Of a DNA stretch of 64,000 nt, positions 53,856 through 63,428 are shown one piece after another. Position 1 is the first letter of the stretch. Each line of letters opens with the position of its first letter. The stretch lies in NCBI GenBank assembly GCA_018969015.1, contig JAGWZE010000011.1:1-64000 (forward strand), given 5' to 3'. Both the position numbers and the translations under genes were made by a program. The DNA is from Alphaproteobacteria bacterium. Lineage in GTDB: Bacteria > Pseudomonadota > Alphaproteobacteria > Caulobacterales > Aquidulcibacteraceae. The notes under the pieces were generated by a model, which did no database searches, had not been told where the DNA came from, and worked only from the letters and a program-made list of their open reading frames with translations.

Positions 53856-54395
53856 ATGACCGCAGCTCCGCATCCCGCGCTGCGCATGTGGCGCGAGACC
53901 GATCTGCCCCACTTCCAGGCGCTGCACGCCGATCCCGACGTCGCGCGCTGGCTCGGTGGGCCGCTCGACGCCGCCGTCGCCGAAGGGCTGTTCCGCTTCT
54001 ATGTCGAGACGATCGAGCGCCAGGGCTGGGGCATGTGGGCCGTGCAGGACGAGGCGGGCGCGCTCGTCGGCGCGGCGGGCCTGCAGCCGGTGCGCGCGGG
54101 GCTCCCGTCGGCGCCCGGCCTCGAAGCGTCGTGGCGCCTGCTGCCCCGGGCGCGCGGGCGCGGGCTCGTCACGCAGAGCATGCGCGCGGTGCTGAAGGAT
54201 GCGTTCGCGCGGCTCGACGCGGAGGAGATCGTCACGTTCACGGCCGCAGTGAACCTGCGTTCGCAGGCCGTGATGCAGCGGCTCGGCTTCGTGCGGGACG
54301 CCGCGCGCGATTTCGATCATCCCGCGCTGCCGCAAGGCCACGAGCTGCGGCGCCACGTGTTCTTCTTCACGCAGCGCCGCGACTGGGTGGATTAG
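53856..54395 (+). CDS. GNAT acetyltransferase (RimJ/RimL type)
   Basis: A 179-aa N-acetyltransferase: 'LRMWRETDLPHFQALHADPDVARWLGG', then the acetyl-CoA region 'SWRLLPRARGRGLVTQSMRAVLKDAF' and 'VNLRSQAVMQRLGFVRDAARDFDHPALPQGHELRRHVFF', typical of the RimJ/RimL group. Substrate unknown. GGGGGAGG lies seven bases before ATG 53856. Convergent with the SDR gene with three bases between the stops. Confidence 0.88.
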   Translation: MTAAPHPALRMWRETDLPHFQALHADPDVARWLGGPLDAAVAEGLFRFYVETIERQGWGMWAVQDEAGALVGAAGLQPVRAGLPSAPGLEASWRLLPRARGRGLVTQSMRAVLKDAFARLDAEEIVTFTAAVNLRSQAVMQRLGFVRDAARDFDHPALPQGHELRRHVFFFTQRRDWVD

Positions 54396-54398
54396 CCC

Positions 54399-55295
54399 TC
54401 AAACCGTGCGCTTCGCCCGGTCCTTGGCGTTCTGCGCCTGGATCGCGTCGCGCGCGGCCTTCCAGGCATCGTCCGTCCACGAGCGCAGCCCGGAGAAGTT
54501 GCCGCCGCTCGACTGATACTCCGCGCCGTCGATCGCGATCGTCTGGCCGTTCACGTACTCCGCGCCCGGGCCCATCAGGAACACCGCAAGATTGCAGAGC
54601 TCGTGCATGTGACCGACGCGGCCCATCGGGTTGCGCGACATGTCCGAATAGGCGTCGCCGCCCGAGGTTGGGTTCAGGCGCTTGGACATGCCTTCGGTCG
54701 GGAATGGGCCCGGCGCGATCGCGTTGAAGCGGATGCCATAGCGCGACCACTCCACCGCCAGCGATTGCGTCATCGCGTTGACGCCGGCCTTCGACATCGC
54801 CGAGGGCACCACGAACGGCGAACCGTTCCATACCCACGTCGTCAGGATCGAGATCACGTTGCCCTTGATCCCCTGGTCGATCCAGCGCTTGCCGACATCG
54901 AGCGTGGTGTAGAACGTGCCGTGGAAGACGATGTTGGCGATGGCGTCGAAGCCGCGCGTGGACAGGTCTTCCGTGCGGCTGATGAAGTTGCCCGCCGCGT
55001 TGTTGACGAGCCCCGTCACCGCCCCGCCGGCCCAGGACTGGTCCACCGCATCCTTGATCGCGTCGGGCACGCGGATGTCGCACGCCACGGGCGTCACCGT
55101 GCCGCCATGCTTGCCCATCAGCTCGTCGGCGGTCTCCTTCAGCACGTCGCCGCGCCGGCCCCAGATCACTACATCGGCGCCCAGATGCAGGAACGCTTCC
55201 GCCATCTCCTTGCCGAGCCCGGTGCCGCCCCCGGTGACGAGGATCTTCTGGCCCTTCATCAGGCCCGGTTTGAACATCAGCTGCGACGCGTCCAT
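54399..55295 (-). CDS. SDR oxidoreductase, 2,4-dienoyl-CoA reductase-like
   Basis: A 298-aa short-chain dehydrogenase. Cofactor motif: ILVTGGGTGLGKEMAEAFLHLGADVVIWGRR; 'VNNAAGNFISRTEDLSTRGFDAI' matches the NAAGNF signature of 2,4-dienoyl-CoA reductases. As in that group, the usual YxxxK is replaced (SAMSKAGVNAMTQSLAVEW), keeping only the lysine. 'NAIAPGPFPTEGMSKRL' follows. It likely helps degrade unsaturated fatty acids. Start 55295 has AGGAGG seven bases upstream. Confidence 0.88.
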   Translation of the reverse strand: MDASQLMFKPGLMKGQKILVTGGGTGLGKEMAEAFLHLGADVVIWGRRGDVLKETADELMGKHGGTVTPVACDIRVPDAIKDAVDQSWAGGAVTGLVNNAAGNFISRTEDLSTRGFDAIANIVFHGTFYTTLDVGKRWIDQGIKGNVISILTTWVWNGSPFVVPSAMSKAGVNAMTQSLAVEWSRYGIRFNAIAPGPFPTEGMSKRLNPTSGGDAYSDMSRNPMGRVGHMHELCNLAVFLMGPGAEYVNGQTIAIDGAEYQSSGGNFSGLRSWTDDAWKAARDAIQAQNAKDRAKRTV

Positions 55296-55380
55296 GGCGC
55301 TCCTCCTGTTTGGTCCGCACCATACCGCCGCCGGGGCCAAAGCAAATCCCGACGCGGGGTGAGGCGGCGCCATCCTCTCC

Positions 55381-55542
55381 GTCAGTCCGGGGCGCGCGGA
55401 ACGCGCGAACCCGGAACCCGGGGGACTGGGGGACTGGGGACTAGGCCCGCCTGCGGTGGCGCTGCGCGTCACGATCTGCGGTGTCGCCGGCTCAGGTGGC
55501 CCCTGGGTTCCGGGTTCGGCCTACGGCCGCCCCGGAATGACG
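55381..55542. repeat. REPIN-like paired inverted repeat (family B), copy 2
   Basis: Left end GTCAGTCCGGGGCGCGCGGA and the reverse complement of the right end (CGTCATTCCGGGGCGGCCG) match those at 29795-29963, both running into CGAACCCGGAACCC. The centre differs and carries a short run of GGGGGACT units (about 55429-55441). It lies in the 704-base gap before gcvT; the rest up to about 55730 shows nothing I recognise. Confidence 0.75.
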
Positions 55543-55730
55543 GCGCGCTTTGATCCTCGTAGGCGCTGACCTTGGAGGGAGAGCAGGCCGGCGCCTCATC
55601 CACAGGCGCCGCGCCCGCAGCCCCGCGTGCGCTGTGCGGCGGGCGTTGACTTCGCCCCCCTCGCACAGCACTTCTCGCCTTAACGTTTGGAGCCGACGCG
55701 AGTCGCCCCCAAAGCGGTCAGACAGACGAA

Positions 55731-55950
55731 CCCCGCGGGAGAGCGCGTCGGCCGGCCGGTCAATGGTCAGGCTTTGGACGCCCCCGAAGGAGCAACCGCC
55801 CCGGAAACTCTCAGGGAGCCGGACCGCGGGGGGATGAACACGCTGGAGAGCGTCGCCGCGTTCGCGTGGCGGCCGCCGAAGGAGCAGCCGGAGCGGGTCG
55901 TTTCCGAAGGGAACGGGCGCCGGCCAATCTCTCAGGCCCATGGACAGCGG
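55731..55950 (+). promoter_or_regulatory. Tandem glycine riboswitch
   Basis: Two consecutive glycine aptamers. The first has P1 CCCCGCGG (55731-55738) with CCGCGGGG (55824-55831), the motif GGGAGAGCG, 'CCGAAGGAGCAA' and 'GGAAACTCTCAGG'. The second has CTGGAGAGCG (from about 55843), 'CCGAAGGAGCAGCC', 'CCGAAGGGAACGGGCGC' and 'AATCTCTCAGGCCCATGGACAGC'. The tandem arrangement before gcvT is the classic context: glycine turns on its own cleavage system. The riboswitch ends about 50 bases before the gcvT ATG. Confidence 0.93.
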
Positions 55951-55999
55951 GGGCGTGCGGCGCGTTCAGGCGCCGTGACGCGTCGAATCCGGGGTCCTG

Positions 56000-57160
56000 A
56001 TGTTGAACGACGAACTCAAGAAGCTGCCACTGGACGCCGTGCATCGCGCGTCGGGGGCGAAGTTCGGCGCGTTCGCCGGCTACGACATGCCGATCCTCTA
56101 TCCCGAAGGCCTGATGGCCGAGCATGGCTGGACGCGGTCCCAGGCGGGGCTGTTCGACGTCTCGCACATGGGGCCGTGCTTCCTGACGCTGAAGGACGCC
56201 GCGCTCACGGGCGACGCCGCGCACGCCGCGATCGCCGCCGCGATGGAGCGTCTCGTGCCGTCCGACATCGCGGGCCTGAAGCCCGGCCAGATGCGCTACA
56301 GCGTGCTGCTCAACGCCGAGGGCGGCGCGCTCGATGACCTGATGATCGCGCGGCCTGCTGCGCCCGAGCGTCAGGGCATGCTCTATCTGGTCGTCAACGC
56401 CGGTTGCAAAGACCAGGACTGGGCGCTGATCGAGGCTGCGCTGGGCGATGTCGCCACGCTCACGCGAGCCGATGACCGCGCGCTCCTCGCGCTGCAGGGG
56501 CCGGCGGCGGAAGCCGCGCTGGAGCCCCTGCTGCCGGGCGTCGCCGCGATGGCGTTCATGGAGCTCAAGCTGATCGAGACGGCGCGCTTCGGCCGCACGC
56601 TCGTCACCCGCTCCGGCTATACCGGCGAGGACGGCTACGAGATCCTCGTGCATCCCGAGCACGCGGGCGCCTTCGCCGCGGCGCTCACCGCCGATGCGCG
56701 CGTGAAATGGATCGGCCTCGGCGCACGCGACTCTCTGCGCCTGGAAGCTGGGCTTTGCCTCTACGGCCACGATCTCGATCCGACGATCTCGCCGATCGAA
56801 GCGGATCTTTCCTGGATCATCCAGAAGCGGCGCCGCACCGCCGCGGACTTCCCCGGCGCGTCGCGCATTCTCGAAGAGCTGAAAGCCGGACCGAAGCGCA
56901 AGCGCGTCGGCATCCGCCCGAAAGACCGCGCGCCCGCGCGCGAGGGCGTCGAGATTCACGCCGGCGGCCGACGCATCGGCGTCGTCACCAGCGGCGGCTT
57001 CGGCCCCAGCGTCGGCGCCCCCATCTCCATGGGCTATGTCGAGCCCGCGTTCGCAACACCCGGAACCACAATCGAACTCCTCGTGCGCGGCCAGCCGCGC
57101 GCCGCCGAGATCGTCTCTTTGCCCTTCGCACCGCATCGCTACAAAAGGAGCGCATCGTGA
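56000..57160 (+). CDS. gcvT: Glycine cleavage T protein (aminomethyltransferase)
   Basis: A 386-aa T protein that releases ammonia from aminomethyl-lipoyl H protein and passes the methylene group to THF. Motifs: '[50 protein letters not shown]', '[19 protein letters not shown]', '[14 protein letters not shown]', '[21 protein letters not shown]' (folate site). Start ATG 56000 gives the expected N-terminus. It is first in the gcv operon, under the glycine riboswitch, and its stop overlaps the gcvH GTG. Confidence 0.95.
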   Translation: MLNDELKKLPLDAVHRASGAKFGAFAGYDMPILYPEGLMAEHGWTRSQAGLFDVSHMGPCFLTLKDAALTGDAAHAAIAAAMERLVPSDIAGLKPGQMRYSVLLNAEGGALDDLMIARPAAPERQGMLYLVVNAGCKDQDWALIEAALGDVATLTRADDRALLALQGPAAEAALEPLLPGVAAMAFMELKLIETARFGRTLVTRSGYTGEDGYEILVHPEHAGAFAAALTADARVKWIGLGARDSLRLEAGLCLYGHDLDPTISPIEADLSWIIQKRRRTAADFPGASRILEELKAGPKRKRVGIRPKDRAPAREGVEIHAGGRRIGVVTSGGFGPSVGAPISMGYVEPAFATPGTTIELLVRGQPRAAEIVSLPFAPHRYKRSAS

Positions 57161-57531
57161 TCACGAAATTCACGTCAGACCACGAATGGGTGCGCCTTGA
57201 AGGCGATGTCGCAATCGTCGGCATCACGTCCTACGCGGCCGAGCAGTTGGGCGACGTCGTCTATGTCGAGCTGCCGGCGATCGGCAAAGCGGTGACGCAG
57301 GGCGGCGACATGGCCGTCGTCGAGAGCGCGAAGGCCGCGTCCGACGTCTACGCCCCGATCTCGGGCGAGATCGTCGCCGTGAACGATGACCTCACCGGCA
57401 ATCCGCAGCTCGTCAATGACGGCGCGGAGGCGCAGGGCTGGTTCTGCAAGATCAAGCCGTCCAACCCCGCCGATCTCGACGCGCTGATGAGCGCGCAGGA
57501 ATACCAGGCGTTCCTCGAAGGGAAATCGTGA
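57157..57531 (+). CDS. gcvH: Glycine cleavage H protein
   Basis: A 124-aa lipoyl carrier protein. The lipoylated lysine is K59 in [23 protein letters not shown]; the start '[39 protein letters not shown]' is typical. It shuttles the aminomethyl group among P, T and L proteins. GTG 57157 overlaps the gcvT stop (GTGA), and its own TGA shares its last base with the gcvPA ATG. Confidence 0.96.
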   Translation: MITKFTSDHEWVRLEGDVAIVGITSYAAEQLGDVVYVELPAIGKAVTQGGDMAVVESAKAASDVYAPISGEIVAVNDDLTGNPQLVNDGAEAQGWFCKIKPSNPADLDALMSAQEYQAFLEGKS

Positions 57532-58874
57532 TGCGCTATCTGCCTCTCACGCAACAGGACCGCGCCGAGATGCTGGCGCGCATCGGTGCGGCGTCCGTCG
57601 ATGATCTGTACACGGACGTGCCCGCCGTGGCGCGCCGCACGGGCCTCGTCGATTTGCCGCTGCACCAGGGCGAACTGCAGGTGGAGCGCGCGCTGAAGGC
57701 GATGGCCGCGAAGAACACGCCGGCGGGATCGACGGCGTTCTTCGTCGGCGCCGGCGCGTACCGCCACCACGTCCCGGCGAGCGTCGATCACCTGATCCAG
57801 CGTAGCGAGTTTCTCACCACGTACACGCCGTACCAGCCGGAAATCGCGCAGGGCACGCTGCAGATGCTCTACGAGTTCCAGACGCAGGTGGCGCTGCTCA
57901 CCGGCATGGAAGTCGCCAACGCGTCGATGTGGGACGGCTCCACCGCCACGGCCGAAGCCGCGATGATGGCCACGCGCGTGACCAAGCGCGGCAAGGTCGT
58001 GCTCTCGGGCGGCCTGCATCCCCATTATGCCGACGTCACGAAGCTGATTTGCGACGCCAACAAGATCGCGGTCGCGGCCTGCCCGGCGGCGATCGACGGC
58101 GAGGCGAAGGTCGTCGACCTGATCGATTCCGACACCGCCTGCGTGATCGTCCAGACGCCCAACGTGTTCGGCACGATTACCGATCTCGCGGCGATCGCCG
58201 AAGCCGCGCACGCCAAGGGCGCGCTGCTCGTGGCGGTGTTCACCGAGTGCGTGTCGCTCGGCGCGGTGAAATCGCCCGGCGAGATGGGCGCCGACATCGT
58301 GGTGGGCGAGGGCCAATCGATCGGCAACGCGCTGAACTTCGGCGGGCCCTATGTGGGCCTCTTCGCCACGCGCGAAAAGTTCGTACGCCAGATGCCGGGC
58401 CGCCTCGCCGGCGAGACGGTGGATGCCGATGGCAAGCGCGGCTACGTGCTCACGCTCTCCACGCGCGAACAGCACATCCGCCGCGAGAAGGCCACGTCCA
58501 ACATCTGCACCAACTCGGGCCTGTGCGCGCTCGCGTGGTCGATCCACATGACGCTGCTGGGCGAAGCCGGCCTGCGGCGTCTCGCGGTGCTCAACCACGA
58601 GCGCGCCTGTGATCTTGCCGACGCGCTGGGCGGCGTGAAGGGCGTGGAGGTGCTCACCCCGCGCTTCTTCAACGAGTTCGCGATCCGCCTGCCGAAGCGC
58701 GCCGATGCGGTCGTGGAGACGCTCGCCGCCAAGGGCGTGCTCGCGGGCGTGCCGTTCTCGCGCCTCGCGCCCGGGACCGGGTTGGACGACGTGCTGCTCG
58801 TCGCCGCCACCGAAACGAACACGGACGATGACGTCGCGCTCTATGCGCGCGAACTGAAAAAGGCGCTGGCATGA
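57531..58874 (+). CDS. gcvPA: Glycine dehydrogenase (decarboxylating) subunit 1
   Basis: A 447-aa N-terminal half of the P protein: '[31 protein letters not shown]', '[78 protein letters not shown]'. It lacks the PLP lysine and forms the catalytic dimer with the next gene. The two-subunit P protein is also found in Caulobacter relatives. ATG 57531 follows AAGGGAAA; the stop overlaps gcvPB by ATGA. Confidence 0.95.
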   Translation: MRYLPLTQQDRAEMLARIGAASVDDLYTDVPAVARRTGLVDLPLHQGELQVERALKAMAAKNTPAGSTAFFVGAGAYRHHVPASVDHLIQRSEFLTTYTPYQPEIAQGTLQMLYEFQTQVALLTGMEVANASMWDGSTATAEAAMMATRVTKRGKVVLSGGLHPHYADVTKLICDANKIAVAACPAAIDGEAKVVDLIDSDTACVIVQTPNVFGTITDLAAIAEAAHAKGALLVAVFTECVSLGAVKSPGEMGADIVVGEGQSIGNALNFGGPYVGLFATREKFVRQMPGRLAGETVDADGKRGYVLTLSTREQHIRREKATSNICTNSGLCALAWSIHMTLLGEAGLRRLAVLNHERACDLADALGGVKGVEVLTPRFFNEFAIRLPKRADAVVETLAAKGVLAGVPFSRLAPGTGLDDVLLVAATETNTDDDVALYARELKKALA

Positions 58875-60430
58875 CCCAACTTCGCTCCACCCGCGGCGTC
58901 TCCGGCGGCGCGGCCGATTTCGAGACCGTGTCCGGCTCGCGCGGCGGTCTGCAGGCCACGTGGCTGCTGTTCGAGTACGGCGCCGTCGATCGCTCGGGCG
59001 TGGATCTTCCCGCGCCGAAGGGCCGTCCTGATCGCCTCGGCGGTCTCGCGCGCACCGCGCCGATCGGCGTGCCCGGCCTCTCCGAGCCTGAAGCCGTGCG
59101 CCATTATGTGCGCCTCTCCCAGCGCAACACGGCGATCGATCTCGGCGTGTTTCCGCTCGGCTCGTGCACGATGAAGCACAACCCGCGCCTCAACGAGCGC
59201 ATGGCCCGCCTGGACGGCTTCGCCGACATCCACCCGCTGCAGCCCGTCTCGACGGTGCAGGGCGCGCTCGCCTTGATGCAGGAGCTGTCGCGCTGGCTCA
59301 CCTCGCTCACCGGCATGCCGGCGGTGGCGCTGTCGCCCAAGGCCGGCGCCCACGGCGAGTTGTGCGGCATGCTCGCCATCCGCCAGGCGTTGATCGCGCG
59401 CGGTGAGGGCGAAACGCGCCGGCGCGTGCTCGTGCCCTCCGCCGCGCATGGCACCAACCCGGCCACGGCCGCGGCCTGCGGCTTCATCGTCGATGAAGTT
59501 CCGGGCACGGAGGATGGCCGCGTCGATGTCGAAGCGTTCAAGGCCAAGCTCGGCCCGGACGTCGCGGCGGTGATGCTCACCAACCCCAACACCTGCGGCC
59601 TGTTCGAGCGCGACGTGAAGGCGATCGCCGATCTCATCCACGAGGCGGGCGGCTACTTCTACTGCGACGGCGCGAACTACAACGCCATCGTCGGCCGCGT
59701 GCGGCCGGGCGATCTCGGCGTCGACGCCATGCACATCAACCTGCACAAGACGTTCTCGACGCCGCACGGCGGCGGCGGGCCGGGCGCGGGGCCGACGGTG
59801 CTTTCCGAGCGCCTCGCGCCGTTCGCGCCGGTGCCTTACGTCGTCGCCGACGGCGAGGGCTTCAAACTGGTGGAGCACGTCGAAGGCCAGGAGTTCGGCC
59901 GCATGGTCGCGTTCCACGGCCAGATGGGCATGTTCGTGCGCGCGCTCGCCTACATGATGAGCCACGGCGCCGACGGCCTGCGCCAGGTCGCGGAAGACGC
60001 CGTGCTGAACGCCAACTACGTGCTGGCGCGCCTCAAGGACGCGTTCGACGCGCCGTTCGCGAAGTACGGCCCGTGCATGCACGAAGCGCTGCTCTCGGAC
60101 AAAGAGCTGCGCGCCCACGGCCTCGAAACCGTCGATCTTGCCAAGGCGCTGATCGACGAGGGCTTCCATCCGATGACGGTCTATTTCCCGCTCGTCGTGC
60201 ATGGCGCCATGCTGATCGAGCCCACCGAAACGGAGAGCAAGACCGAGCTCGACCGCTTCTGCGACGTAATGCTCGCGCTCGAGGCCCGCGCGGAAGCCGG
60301 CGAGGTCGAGTTCTTCAAGACGAGCCCGCGCCTCGCGCCGGTGCGCCGCCTCGACGAGACCCGCGCCGCGCGTCAGCCGAAGCTGCGCTGGAAGGCGGAA
60401 GAGGCCGCAATGAAACAGGCGGCGGAGTGA
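58871..60430 (+). CDS. gcvPB: Glycine dehydrogenase (decarboxylating) subunit 2
   Basis: A 519-aa PLP-binding half of the P protein. The Schiff-base lysine is K293 in [21 protein letters not shown]; '[29 protein letters not shown]' and '[19 protein letters not shown]' are conserved. It decarboxylates glycine and loads the aminomethyl group onto GcvH. Last gene of the operon; the lipoamide dehydrogenase (L protein) is elsewhere. A palindromic repeat starts at its stop. Confidence 0.95.
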   Translation: MTQLRSTRGVSGGAADFETVSGSRGGLQATWLLFEYGAVDRSGVDLPAPKGRPDRLGGLARTAPIGVPGLSEPEAVRHYVRLSQRNTAIDLGVFPLGSCTMKHNPRLNERMARLDGFADIHPLQPVSTVQGALALMQELSRWLTSLTGMPAVALSPKAGAHGELCGMLAIRQALIARGEGETRRRVLVPSAAHGTNPATAAACGFIVDEVPGTEDGRVDVEAFKAKLGPDVAAVMLTNPNTCGLFERDVKAIADLIHEAGGYFYCDGANYNAIVGRVRPGDLGVDAMHINLHKTFSTPHGGGGPGAGPTVLSERLAPFAPVPYVVADGEGFKLVEHVEGQEFGRMVAFHGQMGMFVRALAYMMSHGADGLRQVAEDAVLNANYVLARLKDAFDAPFAKYGPCMHEALLSDKELRAHGLETVDLAKALIDEGFHPMTVYFPLVVHGAMLIEPTETESKTELDRFCDVMLALEARAEAGEVEFFKTSPRLAPVRRLDETRAARQPKLRWKAEEAAMKQAAE

Positions 60431-60630
60431 CGGCGCCCTAGGCGCCGTCATCCTGGGCTCGCGCCCCGCGCGAGACCGGGATCCAGACGTCTCAGGTCGA
60501 GACCCGATTCCCCTCCCCAGCGGGGAGGAACCAGGGATGGGGAGATCAGGCGCTGCGCGTCACGTCGGAGCACGTGCCGCAGCTCCCATCTCTCCCTCCC
60601 AACCCTCCCCCGCTGGGGGAGGGCTTCGGA
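60429..60630. repeat. Extragenic palindromes downstream of gcvPB
   Basis: GACGGCGCC-CTA-GGCGCCGTC directly after the stop is the same as the element after the LLM gene; GGGATCCAG follows. Further dyads CCTCCCC-AGC-GGGGAGG (60512-60528) and CCCTCCCCC-GCT-GGGGGAGGG (60603-60623) belong to a second dispersed family of the CCTCCCC type. Confidence 0.7.
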
Positions 60631-60649
60631 AGCCGCAACACCAAAAACA

Positions 60650-60681
60650 AAAACCCCGGCCGCATCCGCGTCCGGGGTTTT
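60650..60681. terminator. Bidirectional terminator between gcvPB and atpF
   Basis: AAAACCCCGG (60650-60659) pairs perfectly with CCGGGGTTTT (60672-60681) around a 12-base loop. T runs occur on both strands, so it can stop both the gcv operon and the convergent F0 operon. Confidence 0.88.
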
Positions 60682-60704
60682 GCATTTCTACGTTGCTTAG
60701 CGCC

Positions 60705-61277
60705 TCACGCGATCTTGCGCGACAGCTCCTGAACGCCGCGCTGGATCAGCGCGCCTTGCTTGCCGGCGTCGCCAAGATCCGCTTTCAGGAGGCGCTCGGC
60801 GGCGATGATCGCCGCGTCCGCGGCTGCGGCTTTCACGTCCGCCTGGGCCTGCGCTTCGGCGCGCGCGATGCGCTCCTCCGCCTGCTTCTCGCGGCGCGCC
60901 AGATCGGCGGCGAGCGCCTTCTCGGCGTCGGCCCGCAGCGCGGCCGCATCCGCTTTCGCCTGCGCGACGATGTCGGCGGCTTCCTTCTCGGCGGCGGCGT
61001 GCTTGGCCTTGTAGCTCTCGAGCAGGGCCAGCGCGTCCTTGCGCAGGGCCTCCGCGTCGTCGAGCTCCTTCTTGATCGACGCCGCGCGGTCGTCGAGCCC
61101 CTTCAGGATCGCGACGTGCGCCTTGGACGCATAGACGATCGCGAAGAACAGCAGCAGGCCATAGAGCACGAAGTACTTGGGATCCGTCAGGAACGGATTG
61201 CCGGCTGCGTGCTTGCCCGCTTCGCCGGCCGCGGGCGCGGCGGCGGAGATGGCGGCAAGGAGGAGGGCGTCGATCAT
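60705..61277 (-). CDS. atpF: ATP synthase F0 subunit b
   Basis: A 190-aa b subunit, the peripheral stalk: one membrane helix (YFVLYGLLLFFAIVYASK, about 35-52) and a long charged, Ala-rich helix (AEKEAADIVAQAKADAAALRADAEKALAADLARREKQ). It pairs with b' and connects F1 to subunit a. The ATG overlaps the atpF' stop (ATGA). Last gene of the F0 operon. Confidence 0.93.
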   Translation of the reverse strand: MIDALLLAAISAAAPAAGEAGKHAAGNPFLTDPKYFVLYGLLLFFAIVYASKAHVAILKGLDDRAASIKKELDDAEALRKDALALLESYKAKHAAAEKEAADIVAQAKADAAALRADAEKALAADLARREKQAEERIARAEAQAQADVKAAAADAAIIAAERLLKADLGDAGKQGALIQRGVQELSRKIA

Positions 61278-61759
61278 GCGGCCCTCCCGGCAAGCTTGGC
61301 GGCGATCGCGGCGCCGACGTCCTCGGCCGCTTCTTTCGCGGCCTTGAGACCTTCGGCGCGTTGCGCGGCCAGACGTTGTTCGGCGGCGTCGAGACGCTGC
61401 GCGAGCTTGGCGTCGGCTTCGGCCGTCGCTTTCGCGCGCTCGGCGGCGGCTTCCGCGCGGACCTGATCCGCAAGCTTGCGGGCTTCGGCCTTCGCGGTGG
61501 CGAGCGCCTTTTCGTACGCGGCGATCGCAGCCTGCGCGTCCGCGTTCGCGGCCGCCGCGGCGTCGACATCCGACTTGATCTTGTTCGCGCGCGTCTCGAT
61601 CACGCCCGAGAGCTTCGGCAGCAGCGCCTGGCTCAGGAGGAAATAGAGCAGCGTGAAGAACACCGCGAGCCAGAAGATCTGGCTCGGGAAGTAGGACGCG
61701 TCGAGCTGCGGCAGCCCTGGGGCCGCCGCCGCTTCCGCCGCATAGAATACAGCCGCCAC
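61274..61759 (-). CDS. atpF': ATP synthase F0 subunit b'
   Basis: A 161-aa b' subunit, found in alphaproteobacteria, cyanobacteria and plastids: 'GLPQLDASYFPSQIFWLAVFFTLLYFLLSQALLPKLSGVIETRANKIKSDVDAA' includes the membrane helix, followed by a long Ala/Lys/Glu coiled coil. Forms a heterodimer with b. Starts 21 bases after atpE. Confidence 0.94.
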   Translation of the reverse strand: MAAVFYAAEAAAAPGLPQLDASYFPSQIFWLAVFFTLLYFLLSQALLPKLSGVIETRANKIKSDVDAAAAANADAQAAIAAYEKALATAKAEARKLADQVRAEAAAERAKATAEADAKLAQRLDAAEQRLAAQRAEGLKAAKEAAEDVGAAIAAKLAGRAA

Positions 61760-61780
61760 GGTCAGGCGCCTTTCAGTTGA

Positions 61781-62032
61781 TTACTGAGCGCCGATGCCGA
61801 GCAGCAGCATGATCGCGATGACGAAGCCGAACAGGCCCGCCGCTTCGGCGAGACCGGCGCCGACGAACAGGTTGCCGGTTTGGCTCGGGGCCGCGGACGG
61901 GTTGCGCATCGCGCCTTCGAGGTACGAGGCGAAGATGTTGCCCACGCCGATGGCCGCGCCCAGGAGGGCGAAGCAGGCGAGGCCGGCGCCGATGAAACGG
62001 CCCATGAGGGCGAGGTCGTTGGAAGCTTCCAT
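61781..62032 (-). CDS. atpE: ATP synthase F0 subunit c
   Basis: An 83-aa hairpin of two membrane helices with the polar loop RNPSA (43-47) and the proton-carrying E63 in GLAEAAGLFGF. It forms the rotor ring. It is slightly longer at the N-terminus than the usual 74-79 aa. GAGCACGACGACC precedes the ATG, with no strong Shine-Dalgarno visible. A 69-base gap separates it from atpB. Confidence 0.95.
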   Translation of the reverse strand: MEASNDLALMGRFIGAGLACFALLGAAIGVGNIFASYLEGAMRNPSAAPSQTGNLFVGAGLAEAAGLFGFVIAIMLLLGIGAQ

Positions 62033-62101
62033 GGTCGTCGTGCTCCTATGCGGGATGTTTCGCCGCCCCCCATTCCCCGGTAGGGCGCGCGATCTGGGGC
62101 C

Positions 62102-62860
62102 TCAGTGGTGCGGGTCGTGCACCACTTCGGAGAGGTAGATGCAGGTGAGGATGGTGAAGACGTAGGCTTGCAGGCCCGCGACGAGGAACTCGAGCGCGGT
62201 GACGCCGACGACACCCACCGTCGAGCCGATCGCGGCCAGGAGGCCCGCGCCGCCGGCGGCGAGGCCGAGCGGGATGAAGCTCGCAAGGACCTTCAGCATC
62301 GTGTGGCCGGCCAGCATGTTGGCGAACAGACGGATCGCCAGCGTGAACGGACGGATGAGGAAGGAAATGAATTCGATCAGCGCGATCAGCCAGGCGATCC
62401 ACCAGGGCGCGCCGGACGGCCAGAACCGCGAGAAGAAGCCGATGCCGTTCTTCGAAAAGCCCACGAGCAGCACGATGCCGAACACCAGGATCGCCAGCGC
62501 GCCGGTGATCGAAAGGTGGCTCGTCACCGTGAAGGCGAGCGGGCTCATGCCGATCAGGTTGAGCGTCAGGATGAAGGAGAACAGCGTAAAGATCAGCGGG
62601 AAGAACTTCATCCCGTCATGGCCGATCGTGCTTTCGACCGTGTTGCGGACGAAGCCGTAGAACAGCTCAACGACCGACTGCGACCGCGTCGGGACGAGCT
62701 TGGCGTCGCGCGTGGCGAACCAGATCAGCCCGACGATGATCGCCACCGCCACCGCCATCCACATCGCGGCGTTGGTGAAGGAAATGTCGTGGCCCGCCAG
62801 CTCGAGCGGCAACATCCGCTTGAGCTGGAACTGGTGCATCGGGTCCGCTTCGATCCGCAC
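62102..62860 (-). CDS. atpB: ATP synthase F0 subunit a
   Basis: A 252-aa membrane subunit forming the proton half-channels. The essential arginine is R177 in PFTLAIRLFANMLAGH; 'DPMHQFQLKRMLPLELAG' at the N-terminus and 'ALEFLVAGLQAYVFTILTCIYLSEVVH' at the C-terminus are typical. Start GTG 62860 has GGAG nine bases upstream; ATG 62839 is an alternative. It follows atpI by 18 bases. Confidence 0.95.
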   Translation of the reverse strand: MRIEADPMHQFQLKRMLPLELAGHDISFTNAAMWMAVAVAIIVGLIWFATRDAKLVPTRSQSVVELFYGFVRNTVESTIGHDGMKFFPLIFTLFSFILTLNLIGMSPLAFTVTSHLSITGALAILVFGIVLLVGFSKNGIGFFSRFWPSGAPWWIAWLIALIEFISFLIRPFTLAIRLFANMLAGHTMLKVLASFIPLGLAAGGAGLLAAIGSTVGVVGVTALEFLVAGLQAYVFTILTCIYLSEVVHDPHH

Positions 62861-62878
62861 GCCGTTCCGCTCCGATCC

Positions 62879-63253
62879 TCATGTCCCGTCCGGCTTGTCT
62901 GGGCCGGCCGCGGGTGGCGCGCTTTGCGCCGAAAGTCGAGTGGCGGCCGTCCCGGCGCGCCACATTCCGATGGCGAACCCGAGAAAGAGCCCCGCCAGAA
63001 GGCCGAGCGGCAGCGTTCCGAACAGACGGTCCGCGCCGTAGCCGATGACCCCGACGACCGCGACGGCCGCCACAAGGTCGATCATGATGCGCCACGCCGC
63101 GCCAGCCGTGCGAGCGGCCGCGGCCTTTTCGGCCCGGTCCGCGCGGTTTTTGGCTTCGGCTTCGCGCTTGGCCAAAGCGGTCTTAACGCCTTGATCGAGC
63201 GCCACGAGGCGATCAGTCTCGCTTGTCGTTTGGGGATCTTCCGAATCCGGCAT
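62879..63253 (-). CDS. atpI: AtpI/AtpZ-type F0 accessory protein
   Basis: A 124-aa protein with a charged N-terminal coiled-coil (LAKREAEAKNRADRAEKAAAAR) and two membrane helices (AWRIMIDLVAAVAVVGVIGYGADRLFG; LPLGLLAGLFLGFAIGMWRAG). AtpI helps assemble the c-ring or import magnesium. It is first in the minus-strand F0 operon, as usual in alphaproteobacteria. The upstream 175 bases should hold the operon promoter. Confidence 0.9.
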   Translation of the reverse strand: MPDSEDPQTTSETDRLVALDQGVKTALAKREAEAKNRADRAEKAAAARTAGAAWRIMIDLVAAVAVVGVIGYGADRLFGTLPLGLLAGLFLGFAIGMWRAGTAATRLSAQSAPPAAGPDKPDGT

Positions 63254-63428
63254 GACCCTGCCCCCGCAAGCGCGGCGGACCATACAAACCGCGCCCCTTC
63301 TGTCAAGCAAAGGGCGCGTGTTCCGCCATATACGCCGCAGGGCGGCCAAGCCATGCCCTGCGGGGTAAAGGACGCGCCCACGATTGGGCCCTTGACATGG
63401 GGCGGCGGCGCGGGGCGGAGAAGGCGCC

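Noticed and set aside
63276-63330. Imperfect CGCGCCC/GGGCGCG dyad upstream of atpI
   Set aside because: Its arms are short with an unpaired centre and no T run; it could be chance in GC-rich DNA.
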